A stretch of 64,000 nucleotides of DNA, from contig NZ_JHBV01000033.1 of NCBI RefSeq assembly GCF_000724545.1, positions 39,446-103,445 on the forward strand, in the 5' to 3' direction. Numbering within the stretch: the stretch's first letter is position 1; every line of letters starts with the position of its first letter. Origin of the DNA: Aureispira sp. CCB-QB1 (lineage in GTDB: Bacteria > Bacteroidota > Bacteroidia > Chitinophagales > Saprospiraceae). Under the pieces are notes generated by a model, which did not search any database, was not told the DNA's origin, and worked only from the letters and a program-made list of their open reading frames with translations. Both the position numbers and the translations under genes were made by a program. This document shows, in pieces, positions 34,324-42,863 of this stretch.

Positions 34324-35196
34324 TTATTTTATATTCCAAAGACTATAATCCGAAACAGATTCCAACGCAATTGCTTCTTCTCTAGTTAGGTCAGGAAAAA
34401 AATCTAAATTGGTATACGTTTCTACTAAATCTATTGTTGTCACAAATCGTTCTAGGGGTTGATTTATTGTTTTATTCTTAAACATAAAGGCAATTGCCTT
34501 TTTTTCTGGTCCTTCATAATCCATTATTATCTTAAAAAAACCTCTAGGAATTGTTGGTCCAGTTGCACTAATACGATCAGCTCGCTCTATTGTTTTTTTT
34601 AACAAAGGTCCAGTAATAACATAAAGACGTTTTTCCTTTTTTGCCCATTTTCGCACTTTTCCTTCTAATTCTTTCCAAATACCTCTATTAAACTCTGGAA
34701 CTTGAGGAGATACATTTGTCATATAGAAGCTTTCTGACATAGCTCGTTCGTTGAAATCCATGTCATGCGCGGGAACTAAATGACCTCTGTCATATCCAGA
34801 ATTACTATAATCTGAATGGCTTGCTTCTGCTCTTACATTAGGATCAGATCTAAAACTTTGTCGTTCCTCTCGGTCGCTCAAATCCAATCGAGCGCCCAAC
34901 AATTCATAAGCGACCCATTCAGCATTTTTGTGCTGATTAGAATATGAAATCGTGTAATATTGATAATGAACCAATTGATCACCTAGTTCTTGTGTTGGCA
35001 AGTAATTAAGCGTCCCGACAGGCAAATCATCTTCAATTTCTCGAACGTCTACTACTTCCTTATAGTCGTCTTCTGGTCCATAAGTTGGTGGTTCGATTTT
35101 TGCATCATTGCCAAAGGGATTGTTTCCCATTATCAAAACAAAAACACCCGACACTCCAGCAACCAACAACAATACAATTTTACTTATTCCCTTCAT
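34324..35196 (-). CDS. Secreted DNA/RNA non-specific endonuclease (NUC family)
   Basis: 290 aa. N-terminal membrane/signal segment 'ISKIVLLLVAGVSGVFVLIM', then the nuclease domain: 'YSNSGYDRGHLVPAHDMDFN' with the D-R-G-H motif at ~136-139 (catalytic His ~139), 'MTNVSPQVPEFNRGIWKELE' with the metal-binding Asn, and 'RLYVITGPLL'. Members cut DNA and RNA with Mg2+. The segment may act as an uncleaved anchor or signal peptide; either way the domain is outside the cytoplasm. Role in nutrient release or DNA scavenging is inferred. Confidence 0.93.
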   Translation of the reverse strand: MKGISKIVLLLVAGVSGVFVLIMGNNPFGNDAKIEPPTYGPEDDYKEVVDVREIEDDLPVGTLNYLPTQELGDQLVHYQYYTISYSNQHKNAEWVAYELLGARLDLSDREERQSFRSDPNVRAEASHSDYSNSGYDRGHLVPAHDMDFNERAMSESFYMTNVSPQVPEFNRGIWKELEGKVRKWAKKEKRLYVITGPLLKKTIERADRISATGPTIPRGFFKIIMDYEGPEKKAIAFMFKNKTINQPLERFVTTIDLVETYTNLDFFPDLTREEAIALESVSDYSLWNIK

Positions 35197-35956
35197 AATT
35201 ATAATTTTATTACATGAAATATTGATTTAAAATTGTAGGTCAAATACTTTCGTTAAGTGTTTCTAGCGGTAAAGGTAATAGAGAATATGAAATTAGACAA
35301 AAATAGCTCCTTACATTTTTATATTTGCCTAGAAGCTCTTTCTTCTTTCATTTTAAAACTGTATCTTAGACAATAGTAGTTTGCTGATTAGCTGCGCTGC
35401 TACTACGTGGTACTTCGTAAGCGCTGCGCTTTTAGTTAGCTTTGTTACTCCCTGTGGTCGTGAACCAACAAGCTGGTTTTGTTACTCCCTGCGGTCGTGA
35501 GCTCGGTTCGCTTAGTTCTTTACTTTTTTAGCTTGCTATGCTCGTGAGATTGCAAGCTTAGTTAACAAAAAGACAAAAAATCACATTTATATTGGATTGG
35601 CGATCAATTTTTTATTAAAAACACAATAAAACAACAATTTACTGATTATCAAACACGTAGCACACGCAAAGTAATTTAAGAAAATTCATCAACAAACAAT
35701 TGAGCCCAATTAATCTCCACTTAATTTTACATAATACTTCGTGATTTTTTTCGTTTTTTATAAAAAAAAAGCAGCATCTTTGCATCAACTGCAAAGCATT
35801 CTCAAAGTAATTTGATTAATACGATTTAGCTACGCTGCTACTGCGTGGTTTCGACGAAGTATTGTTTATAAATAACGTAGTTGCAGGGCATAAATTCCCA
35901 AAGAGGCAACTACATAAATCTATCATTAACAGCGCATTCTTCTAAATAACTAAAAG
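35197..35956. other. Intergenic, 760 bp, mostly repeat copy E
   Basis: Divergent region between the nuclease and a lipoprotein gene. Copy E of the inverted-repeat family fills 35371-35864. Within and near it the sequence 'gcagcatctttgcatca' (~35774) resembles 'cacctttgcatca' at ~12528, a possible promoter-like module carried by the repeats. No ORF seen. Confidence 0.5.
35371..35864 (-). repeat. Intergenic inverted-repeat element, copy E (~494 bp, divergent)
   Basis: Left end CAATAGTAGTTTGCTGATTA and right end CGACGAAGTATTG are imperfect versions of the family ends, in inverted orientation relative to copy A. Inside, the 'ctccctgcggtcgtgag' module occurs twice in tandem (35448-35462 and 35486-35501), and other family modules are decayed. 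Confidence 0.6.
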
Positions 35957-36721
35957 ATGAAAGATACGTTCTTAAAATTAATAATGCTCTTAGTAGTTAG
36001 TAGTATTATTTTAGGAGGTTGCCAACCTAACGATGCCTCTCTAGATACTATTAATGATTCTGGCGTTTCGTTTACAGATACCATTCAAACACGTGATTTG
36101 CCTCAAAAGCGCTTTTCAGTAAAAGAGGCATTCCTTAAATTATCCTCAGATGAGTTGCTATTAGATGGTTTGCAAAATATGTCTATCGCTGAACGAAAAA
36201 CATTGCTCCAATCAAAAGAAACAGCCAATTATACAGTCAATTGGATTGGTAATTACCTGCAAATAACCGAAAAACCTAGTAATCCCGATGATGTCTTTGA
36301 GCAAGTGGAACAAATCCGTTTAGCCATTTTCAATTCCTTAAAACAACGCAATGTCCTCTTTGTTTCGCAAGAGCTAATTGATGAAAGTCGTCAAAACTTA
36401 CATGTTATGCAACAAGACTTTTACCAATTCAAACATCAACGTTGGGAAGATATTAACCAACAATTGCCCTTAATTACAACAAAAACTTTTTTGGAAAACG
36501 ATGCCAAAACGTTCAGTCCAGAGGATTATTTTTATTTCGAACCCAATCCTTTAGACATCAACTACCTACAAGCTATTTTGATTCATGAAAAGTACCCGAA
36601 TAAAAATGAAGTGGCTAGCAAAGAAGCTTATAAAGTTGCTCTAGTTTGGAATGGCGATGAATTTATATTAGACCGTCAGTCTATGGTGCATTATAACATT
36701 AGTGAGCATCACCCCCACTAA
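35957..36721 (+). CDS. Lipoprotein, 254 aa, function unknown
   Basis: SpII signal 'LIMLLVVSSIILGGCQPND' with the lipidated Cys at ~22. The mature protein is mostly helical and acidic ('LSIAERKTLLQSKETANYTV'-like segments, 'VFEQVEQIRLAIFNSLKQRN'). No domain recognised. Isolated on the plus strand with long intergenic regions on both sides. Outer-membrane anchoring, facing the periplasm or surface, is expected. Confidence 0.7.
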   Translation: MKDTFLKLIMLLVVSSIILGGCQPNDASLDTINDSGVSFTDTIQTRDLPQKRFSVKEAFLKLSSDELLLDGLQNMSIAERKTLLQSKETANYTVNWIGNYLQITEKPSNPDDVFEQVEQIRLAIFNSLKQRNVLFVSQELIDESRQNLHVMQQDFYQFKHQRWEDINQQLPLITTKTFLENDAKTFSPEDYFYFEPNPLDINYLQAILIHEKYPNKNEVASKEAYKVALVWNGDEFILDRQSMVHYNISEHHPH

Positions 36722-37238
36722 AGAGAGTTCTGGAATTTGAAAATTATTCAAAATAAGGCGTCATTCTTAAGCAATTAAATACTTATCAAAATCTTAAAAC
36801 GCAATAATTTCAAAGTATCTATCACAATAAGTTTGTATTTTGTGGTAGTCACCCGCTAATTATCTATATTTATTCGTTGTTATTTAGAATCAATAGTTCG
36901 TTGAAAAACTTTATTAGTTTACTTCGTGAGTGCTGCGCAGTTGATAATTAACAAGTTATGCTTTCATTGTGTTTGTGTTAAAATTTTGATTATCAAACTA
37001 ATATAAATGTGCTTTTTTATCTTTTTAGTAAAAAAGTAAACAACTAAGCGATAGCGATCTCACGACCGCAGGGAGCTAATCAACGAACTACTATTAGAAT
37101 AGTACTTCGTGGACTTTTCATCATATTCCAAATGAGCAAAATAGAAAAGCAACATCAGTACGTATTGGTAGCAGATAACCAATAACACCATTACTGATAT
37201 TATATAGCAAACGATTGAAATACAATTGAAAATTCATT
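36722..37238. other. Intergenic, 517 bp, with repeat copy B
   Basis: Copy B of the inverted-repeat family occupies 36891-37095. The remainder is AT-rich with no recognised ORF, RNA gene or consensus promoter. Confidence 0.5.
36891..37095 (+). repeat. Intergenic inverted-repeat element, copy B (205 bp)
   Basis: Ends CAATAGTTCGTTGA and TCAACGAACTACTATT. Same outer and inner inverted pairs as copy A, but the module acttcgtgagtgctgcgcag is on the left arm; in copy A its reverse complement is on the right arm. Copy C is nearly the same as B. Confidence 0.8.
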
Positions 37239-38411
37239 ATGAAAAAATACTTTATTCCGCTTTTGGCAGCGACTTTATTAGCTAGTTGCTCTGACACAAC
37301 AAATCATACTACAGAAACAACAGATCAAGCCGCTACTTCGGTTTCAACATCTACTACAACTAAAAAAGCACCGCCTAAAATTGTGGGTACGCCAACCACT
37401 ATAAAAGGATCTGTTCAAGGTTTGGAAGAGGGTACAAAAATATTTTTTGATAAAAAAACACTAGATGCTACCGATGTGGTTAGTTCTACCAAAATAGATG
37501 CTAGCGGTAATTTTGAAATCAATACAGGTCTTCAAAATCCAGGCATTTATCGCATACGTTTGGGGGCAAAACCCGTCTATATGTTGTTAAACGGAGGGGA
37601 AAATGTAACACTCAATGCCACTATGAATGGTAGAAATATCGAAACATATGATGTAACTGGTGGATTGTATGTCGAAGATATGGCAACATGGTCTGCTGAT
37701 TTAGATAATGGCAAAATCAAGCAATACATAGAAACAACAGAAGAAGACAAACCTTTGTTGCATCTTTATCTTGTAGAAAAACTAGATTTGGCCGCCAATA
37801 TAAAAGCTTATAAAAAGGTATTGGCATCATTGCAAAACACTTATCCTAATGACCTATATACCAAGCAATTTAACTCAAAGGTATTGTCTATGGAAGCGAA
37901 ACTAAAGGCTCAACCTGTTGCTGTAGGTCTTGAAGCTCCTGAAATCAACCTTCCCAATCCTGATGGCAAAAAAATGTCTTTATCTGCTCTAAAAGGAGAT
38001 GTGGTCTTGCTTGATTTCTGGGCAAGTTGGTGCCGCCCTTGTAGAATGACGAATCCTCATGTGGTAGAACTGTACAAAAAGTACCACAAAAAAGGATTTG
38101 ATATTTTTAATGTTTCTCTAGATGGTTTGGATGATAAACGCCTTGCTGCATATCAAAACAATCCTGATATGGTTGCTAAAGCCATGGAACTTGAAAAAGA
38201 GAAATGGAAAGCTGCAATTAAGGCGGATAAGTTAACTTGGAAAAATCATGTTTCGGAGCTAAGAAGCTGGAGTAGTCCTATTGCTGCAACTTATGGTGTC
38301 AATTCTATTCCTAAAACTTTCTTAATTGATAGAAAAGGTGTTATTCGTTATCAAAACCTTCGTGGACAGGCTTTAGAAGATGCCATCAAAACATTGCTTG
38401 CAGAAAAATAA
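37239..38411 (+). CDS. TlpA-like thioredoxin lipoprotein with DUF4369 domain
   Basis: 390 aa. Lipobox in 'MKKYFIPLLAATLLASCSD' (Cys ~17), a Thr/Ser-rich linker, an N-terminal DUF4369-like domain (~45-150, 'GSVQGLEEGTKIFFDKKTLD'), and a C-terminal thioredoxin fold with the redox motif W-C-R-P-C (~263-267) in 'LLDFWASWCRPCRMTNP' and cis-Pro in 'NSIPKTFLIDRKG'. Membrane-anchored disulfide reductase acting outside the cytoplasm, as common in Bacteroidota. An inserted stretch ('MVAKAMELEKEKWKAAIKAD') lies between the two conserved halves of the fold. Isolated gene. Confidence 0.9.
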   Translation: MKKYFIPLLAATLLASCSDTTNHTTETTDQAATSVSTSTTTKKAPPKIVGTPTTIKGSVQGLEEGTKIFFDKKTLDATDVVSSTKIDASGNFEINTGLQNPGIYRIRLGAKPVYMLLNGGENVTLNATMNGRNIETYDVTGGLYVEDMATWSADLDNGKIKQYIETTEEDKPLLHLYLVEKLDLAANIKAYKKVLASLQNTYPNDLYTKQFNSKVLSMEAKLKAQPVAVGLEAPEINLPNPDGKKMSLSALKGDVVLLDFWASWCRPCRMTNPHVVELYKKYHKKGFDIFNVSLDGLDDKRLAAYQNNPDMVAKAMELEKEKWKAAIKADKLTWKNHVSELRSWSSPIAATYGVNSIPKTFLIDRKGVIRYQNLRGQALEDAIKTLLAEK

Positions 38412-38464
38412 CTGCCTAAAACAGCCTCCTTACTAATCGGTTTTGTTTATAGGTTTTTGCCCCT

Positions 38465-38503
38465 GAAGTTGTTTTAAACGGAGTCTTTATTTAAAACAAC
38501 TTC
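38465..38503 (+). terminator. Hairpin after the TlpA-like gene
   Basis: GAAGTTGTTTTAAA pairs exactly with TTTAAAACAACTTC (14-bp stem, 11-nt loop). There is no T-run after it, so it may stop or protect transcripts rather than act as a classical terminator. Confidence 0.45.
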
Positions 38504-38796
38504 ATTCCAAAACAAATCTGAAATTGCTCATAACGTATATTAAAGAATAGTTGGTTAACTTTTTTTTACAGTTGCTATTGCTACTACTTTTAAGATTACC
38601 CTTTAAAATTGATCTTAAGAAGACATAGCATAATTCGTGGATTAATATGGTAGGTAAGTTTTCTATTATGATTATAATATATACCTACTTATTAAAAACA
38701 TGCTACTACATCTAATAATTAGCAGCTTCAAAAGGCGTTCTTAGAGCTTTCGAAGCTATTAGTTTATAGATTTTTATAAAAGTAACTGTATTTTAA

Positions 38797-38827
38797 TTGT
38801 TAGGTTCTATTTTTTTTTCTACCTTTG
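38797..38827 (+). promoter_or_regulatory. Promoter of the DUF177-rpmF operon
   Basis: TTG (38797-38799), 20-nt spacer, TACCTTTG (38820-38827), 28 bp before the ATG. Exact Bacteroidota housekeeping consensus. Confidence 0.75.
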
Positions 38828-38855
38828 CACGGCGTTTTCAGAAAAAACTATATCA

Positions 38856-39404
38856 ATGAAAGCTCTTAAATCATTCACCATAAATTTTGCTAGTTTAGCT
38901 GATGGTGAGCATTTATTTGATTATCAAATAAATAACAAGTTCTTAAAACATTTTGAAGCAGCCTTGGTACAAGAAGGAGATGTTGATGTGAAATTATCCT
39001 TAACTAAATTTTTGGATAGTTTAGAATTTAACTTCGAAATTCAGGGTACTGTCCTTACGGCTTGCGATGTCTGTGCAGAAACATTTGATTTTCCAATTGA
39101 AGGAACAGATCAAGTACTTGTCAAAATAGTTCACGAAATTCCAGAACAAGAAGATGAGTTTAATATCATCTATCTAAAAGAAGGAACAAGTTCTATTAAT
39201 ATTGCAGAGATGCTTTACGAATTATTAATGTTGAGTATCCCTATGCGCACAGTACATCCAGTTGATAATGATGGAAACTATACTTGTGATCCAGCTGTTC
39301 TAAAATATTTAGAATCGAATGAAGACACCGAAGCTTCTGACGAAGAAGCCAATGAGGGTGACAGCATAAACCCAATATGGGACGAGTTAAAAAAATTAAA
39401 ATAA
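38856..39404 (+). CDS. DUF177 (YceD-like) protein
   Basis: 182 aa. Conserved DUF177 pattern with the C-x-x-C motif in 'LTACDVCAETFDFPIEG' (~67-83) and 'SINIAEMLYELLMLSIPMRT' (~112-131). In many bacteria and plastids this protein is encoded next to rpmF and is linked to 23S rRNA maturation. Here rpmF follows after 23 bp, the normal pairing. Acidic C-terminus. Confidence 0.9.
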   Translation: MKALKSFTINFASLADGEHLFDYQINNKFLKHFEAALVQEGDVDVKLSLTKFLDSLEFNFEIQGTVLTACDVCAETFDFPIEGTDQVLVKIVHEIPEQEDEFNIIYLKEGTSSINIAEMLYELLMLSIPMRTVHPVDNDGNYTCDPAVLKYLESNEDTEASDEEANEGDSINPIWDELKKLK

Positions 39405-39427
39405 TAACGTTTAAATAAAATAAGAAG

Positions 39428-39658
39428 ATGGCACATCCGAAGAGTAGAATATCAAAGCAGCGTAAACGCAAACGTCGTACTCACTACAAGATTACAGCTC
39501 CTCATGTTGTTAGTTGTAGTAACTGTGGTGCTCCTACATTGAGACACCGTATCTGTGAAGCTTGCGGTTCTTACCGTGGTCGTACAATCCTTAACAAAAC
39601 AGAACCTGTTGTAGAGGACGTTGAAAACACAATCGACGACGTAGAAGTAGAAGATTAG
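39428..39658 (+). CDS. rpmF: 50S ribosomal protein L32
   Basis: 76 aa. Basic N-terminus 'AHPKSRISKQRKRKRRTHYK' and zinc ribbon Cys pairs in 'SCSNCGAPTLRHRICEACG'. The usual Bacteroidota L32 is about 60-65 residues; this one has an extra acidic tail of ~20 residues ('EPVVEDVENTIDDVEVED'). Second gene of the DUF177 operon, followed by an intrinsic terminator. Confidence 0.96.
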   Translation: MAHPKSRISKQRKRKRRTHYKITAPHVVSCSNCGAPTLRHRICEACGSYRGRTILNKTEPVVEDVENTIDDVEVED

Positions 39659-39722
39659 TATTAGGTAGCTTCGCCACCTTAGTGGGAACCAATGTGGCTA
39701 TCTGATTATCTTTAATATAGAT

Positions 39723-39759
39723 AACTCTTATTCCTTATCAAAAAGGGGTAAGAGTTTTT
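39723..39759 (+). terminator. Terminator of the DUF177-rpmF operon
   Basis: AACTCTTATTCC / GGGGTAAGAGTT 12-bp stem (two G-T pairs), 10-nt loop, followed by T5. Confidence 0.75.
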
Positions 39760-39960
39760 CTATTTGTTATTGGGTCGAATAAAGGGAGGTCAATTTTCTT
39801 ATTTTGGCATGAGCTTTGCTTTAAATAACTAAACATTCAAACAATTAAATATTTGATAGTCCTATTTCATTTCAACCCAAAATAGTTTAGTTGTACTACT
39901 ATTCTTTCCCTAATATCTTTCTTTTCCAAATTTTTCTAGGAATGTATGCCACTGAACAAC

Positions 39961-39994
39961 AAATGCAAAACTAGCCTCCACTAGTTTTGCATTT
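39961..39994 (-). terminator. Hairpin after the phosphodiesterase gene
   Basis: AAATGCAAAACTAG pairs exactly with CTAGTTTTGCATTT (14-bp stem, 6-nt loop), 48 bp beyond the stop of the minus-strand gene. Stem-end T-run gives a terminator-like tail. Confidence 0.6.
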
Positions 39995-40041
39995 CTAATT
40001 GTAACAATATTTTTTTCTGAATGGTTACGAACTTCTTACAA

Positions 40042-40989
40042 TCACAATGCAATAGCACTCCCATCTAAATTCCATGCTGCATCAATGGGAATTCCTAGGT
40101 GATTGTAAATAGTAGGGGCAATATCAACTAGTTCTGGTGAAGTTGGCAAAACGCCAGGATTTGCAGTATTTTTAGTTCTAAAAATACCAAAGACTTGTGT
40201 TACCTCTGTCGCATTATCATCGTGAGTTCCCTCTATAGTCCCTCCGTGGTCGGTGCTGACTACAACCAACCAATCTTCGTTATTATCTCGCTCTCGTTGG
40301 TAAATAGCTTCTAAGATAGGTTTTAGATGCGCATCCACTTGCTCTATTGCCTCTATGTATTGAGGAATACTAGGATGAAATCCTCGGCTATGACCAGCAT
40401 GGTCTACACCATCAAAATGCGTAAAAACAACATCCATATTACAATCATTAAGATAGTTGGTCACTGCATCTCTTACCTGTTGATCTTCGTCATAATCTCT
40501 TAATACAGCATTACATGGACTAATAATTTCATCATTAATAGCAGCATAATGAACAATTGAAGCCGTTTTAAAGCAAGTATTCGCCTCTTTGATTCGGCAT
40601 AAAAAGGAAGGATACTGTCCATATTTCTTTCCTTGATAAAAATTATCCAACACGCCATGTTTCGCAGGCCAAACTCCTGTTAACAAACTAGACCACCCTG
40701 AACCACTTGAAGGGTAATCTACACCTCTATTTAGGGTCCAGCTATATCGGCTAGCAGCAATTAGTTGATCTAAATTTGGGGTATTAGCTGCTTGCAAGGC
40801 ATCCGAACGACAACCATCTATTCCTATTACCAAAACCCTTTTGATATGCTGAAGATTATCATTGGCACAAGCTTCGGAACACTCTGCTACGGTTGTTTTT
40901 TCACAGGCACTAAATCCTATCATTATTAAGAAGAAAAACACTCCTTCAATTTGTTTAAATAAGGGAATAAACCGTTGTTGCATATCCAT
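40042..40989 (-). CDS. Alkaline phosphatase superfamily (type I phosphodiesterase) lipoprotein
   Basis: 315 aa. SpII-like signal 'GVFFFLIMIGFSACEKTT' (Cys ~29). The superfamily core is clear: 'RVLVIGIDGCRSDALQAANT' with the metal Asp and a Cys at the place usually taken by the Thr/Ser nucleophile ('IDGCR'), 'TPNLDQLIAASRYS', 'FTHFDGVDHAGHSRGFH' and 'VVSTDHGGTIEGTH' with metal-binding residues. Probably a periplasmic phosphodiesterase or sulfatase-like hydrolase. The nucleophile is unclear: the Cys in 'DGCRSDAL' or the following Ser. Confidence 0.85.
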   Translation of the reverse strand: MDMQQRFIPLFKQIEGVFFFLIMIGFSACEKTTVAECSEACANDNLQHIKRVLVIGIDGCRSDALQAANTPNLDQLIAASRYSWTLNRGVDYPSSGSGWSSLLTGVWPAKHGVLDNFYQGKKYGQYPSFLCRIKEANTCFKTASIVHYAAINDEIISPCNAVLRDYDEDQQVRDAVTNYLNDCNMDVVFTHFDGVDHAGHSRGFHPSIPQYIEAIEQVDAHLKPILEAIYQRERDNNEDWLVVVSTDHGGTIEGTHDDNATEVTQVFGIFRTKNTANPGVLPTSPELVDIAPTIYNHLGIPIDAAWNLDGSAIAL

Positions 40990-41034
40990 TTAGTATTATT
41001 GGTGATGAATTTAATAGCGACTCTAAAACTCCTT

Positions 41035-41065
41035 ACAAGATACAATTTTCTAGCAACTATTGCAA
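41035..41065 (-). promoter_or_regulatory. Probable promoter of the phosphodiesterase gene
   Basis: Minus strand TTG (41065-41063), 20 nt, TATCTTGT (41042-41035), a near match to TAnnTTTG, ~45 bp before the start codon. Confidence 0.45.
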
Positions 41066-41100
41066 GCACGAAACGACCACATTGATATGTCTACCATCTA

Positions 41101-41793
41101 TCAAAAACGTCTTCCATCTAACAATTGATTAAAAGCATCCTTGTAAGTTTCACTAATGGGAATTCTCTTCTCCCCTATCTTAATTCGATTTCGCTCAATG
41201 CTTTCTATCTTATCCAAAGCAACGATATAGGATTTGTGTACACGAACAAATTGCTGTGCAGGCAAGTAATCCTCATAGGTTTTGAAACGTTGTAATGTCA
41301 TTATGTTGCCTAGTTGAGTTACCAAGCGCAAATAATCTTTCATTCCTTCAATATAGAGAATGTCTGCTAAATTTACCTTCTCAACACGGTACTCTGTTTT
41401 AACAAAGATAAAGTCTTTTGTACTATTCGATTGTTGCATCAATTGATACTGAGTCTTTACTTTGTCTATGGCTTGAACAAAACGACGAAACGCATATGGC
41501 TTTAATAAATAATCGGCAACATTCAATTCATATCCTTTTAAGGCATAATCACTGTAAGCTGTCGTGATAATCACCTGCGCATTCGTTTGGGTACTTTCTA
41601 AAAATTCAATGCCTGTTAATGCCTCCATCTGAATGTCTAAAAAGATCAGATCAATGCTATTTCTAGCAATATAATCCATTGCCAATAAGGCATTGTCAAA
41701 TGTTTTTAACAAATTTAACCCAGGCATTCGATTAACAAAAGCACTCAGCTTTTCGGTTGCCAAAGGTTCATCTTCTATAATAATACAATTCAT
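41101..41793 (-). CDS. LytTR-family response regulator
   Basis: 230 aa. Receiver domain with 'CIIIEDEPLATEKL', phospho-acceptor D53 in 'LIFLDIQM', Thr/Ala switch 'IITTAYSDYALKGYELNVAD' and Lys in 'YLLKPYAF'. The C-terminal LytTR DNA-binding domain covers ~125-225 ('ILYIEGMKDYLRLVT', 'FVRVHKSYIVALDKIESI'). LytTR proteins bind paired 9-bp direct repeats with 12-bp spacing. The partner kinase gene ends 11 bp upstream, and a membrane protein gene precedes it. The 21-bp iterated sites at 20.3 and 20.8 kb are candidate targets of this or another LytTR protein. Confidence 0.94.
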   Translation of the reverse strand: MNCIIIEDEPLATEKLSAFVNRMPGLNLLKTFDNALLAMDYIARNSIDLIFLDIQMEALTGIEFLESTQTNAQVIITTAYSDYALKGYELNVADYLLKPYAFRRFVQAIDKVKTQYQLMQQSNSTKDFIFVKTEYRVEKVNLADILYIEGMKDYLRLVTQLGNIMTLQRFKTYEDYLPAQQFVRVHKSYIVALDKIESIERNRIKIGEKRIPISETYKDAFNQLLDGRRF

Positions 41794-41804
41794 CTTGTCT
41801 TAAA

Positions 41805-42863
41805 TTAACGTAAACAAGTTAAAGGGAACTCCAATTGCACCACATACCAATCATCAGTTGAATGAATGCTCAAATTGTAATTCGAATTATAAATCAAGTT
41901 CAATCGTTTTTTGACCAAATCCAAACCAATGCCACTGTATTCCATTTTTTCTACTGTAGGGCGTTTCTTATATCTGTTCTTACACTGAAATAATAAGGCA
42001 TCTTCTGTTATCGAAAAAGATACTTGCAAACCAGCATCACAAGATCGGTCACTGCTATGTTTAAATGCATTCTCAACAAAAGCAATGAATAGCATTGGTG
42101 CGATTCGAATGCCTTGAGGTTTTCCTACTACTGCAAAATGGACAAAGTGTTTATTTTTAATTCGGATGGTTTCCAAATCTATATAATTTCTAATAAATTG
42201 AATTTCTTCTGTCAGAGCAATTTTTTCAACATTGGAATCGTGCAACAAATAGCGCATTTGCTTGGACAACTGAATTAGAGTTTCAGAAGCTTTGTCGGGG
42301 TTAGTATAAATCAAAGCATCAATATTATTCAAGGTATTGAATAAAAAATGAGGATTGATCTGCGCTCTAAATAACGATAACTCACTTTGAAAATTAAAAT
42401 GTTCCAATTCCTTTCTTTTCGTTCTTTCCTGAATATATTCCACAAATCCTTTTGCTCCCATTGACAAACCTAATCGAAACAACAACCATATGAACAATGT
42501 AATTTCTGCTCCTAACAAAAAATCTTTTTCTGTAAAACTAGTCGGATAAAAAAGCTGAATGATCAATAGTTCGCTTAGAAATAGCATCACAAATAATACG
42601 AGTGTTTTTGCAATTCCTTGTAATAAATTAGAGGAACGAAACAGCCATTTAAACACAAAAAAATAAAAAAGGTAAAAAGAAATGCCAAAAGAAAGGGTAT
42701 TATACAACGCATCTGTCAATACGTAATGCATCGTTGCTTCAGGATAAAATGACCATATTAATTCTGGATATAACTTAAATAGGACAATAGACGTGCAACT
42801 TATTGGCAAGACAAATAGCAACCATAAAATGATATGGATTAAAATAATAGTTTGTTGTTTCAT
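41805..42863 (-). CDS. LytS-type sensor histidine kinase
   Basis: 352 aa. Four membrane segments in the first ~135 residues, then a cytoplasmic His_kinase domain with the phospho-acceptor H172 in 'QINPHFLFNTLNNIDALI', followed by a HATPase region ('MLFIAFVENAFKHS' N-box, 'YSGIGLDLVKKRLNLIY' G-box). It has no large extracellular sensor, so the membrane part or the neighbouring membrane protein probably senses the signal. Overlaps the upstream membrane gene by 4 bp (ATGA). Confidence 0.93.
   Translation of the reverse strand: MKQQTIILIHIILWLLFVLPISCTSIVLFKLYPELIWSFYPEATMHYVLTDALYNTLSFGISFYLFYFFVFKWLFRSSNLLQGIAKTLVLFVMLFLSELLIIQLFYPTSFTEKDFLLGAEITLFIWLLFRLGLSMGAKGFVEYIQERTKRKELEHFNFQSELSLFRAQINPHFLFNTLNNIDALIYTNPDKASETLIQLSKQMRYLLHDSNVEKIALTEEIQFIRNYIDLETIRIKNKHFVHFAVVGKPQGIRIAPMLFIAFVENAFKHSSDRSCDAGLQVSFSITEDALLFQCKNRYKKRPTVEKMEYSGIGLDLVKKRLNLIYNSNYNLSIHSTDDWYVVQLEFPLTCLR

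Larger units (their letters stand above)
38412..38855. other. Intergenic, 444 bp
   Basis: Holds the hairpin at 38465-38503 and the DUF177/rpmF promoter at 38797-38827. No other structure recognised. Confidence 0.5.
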
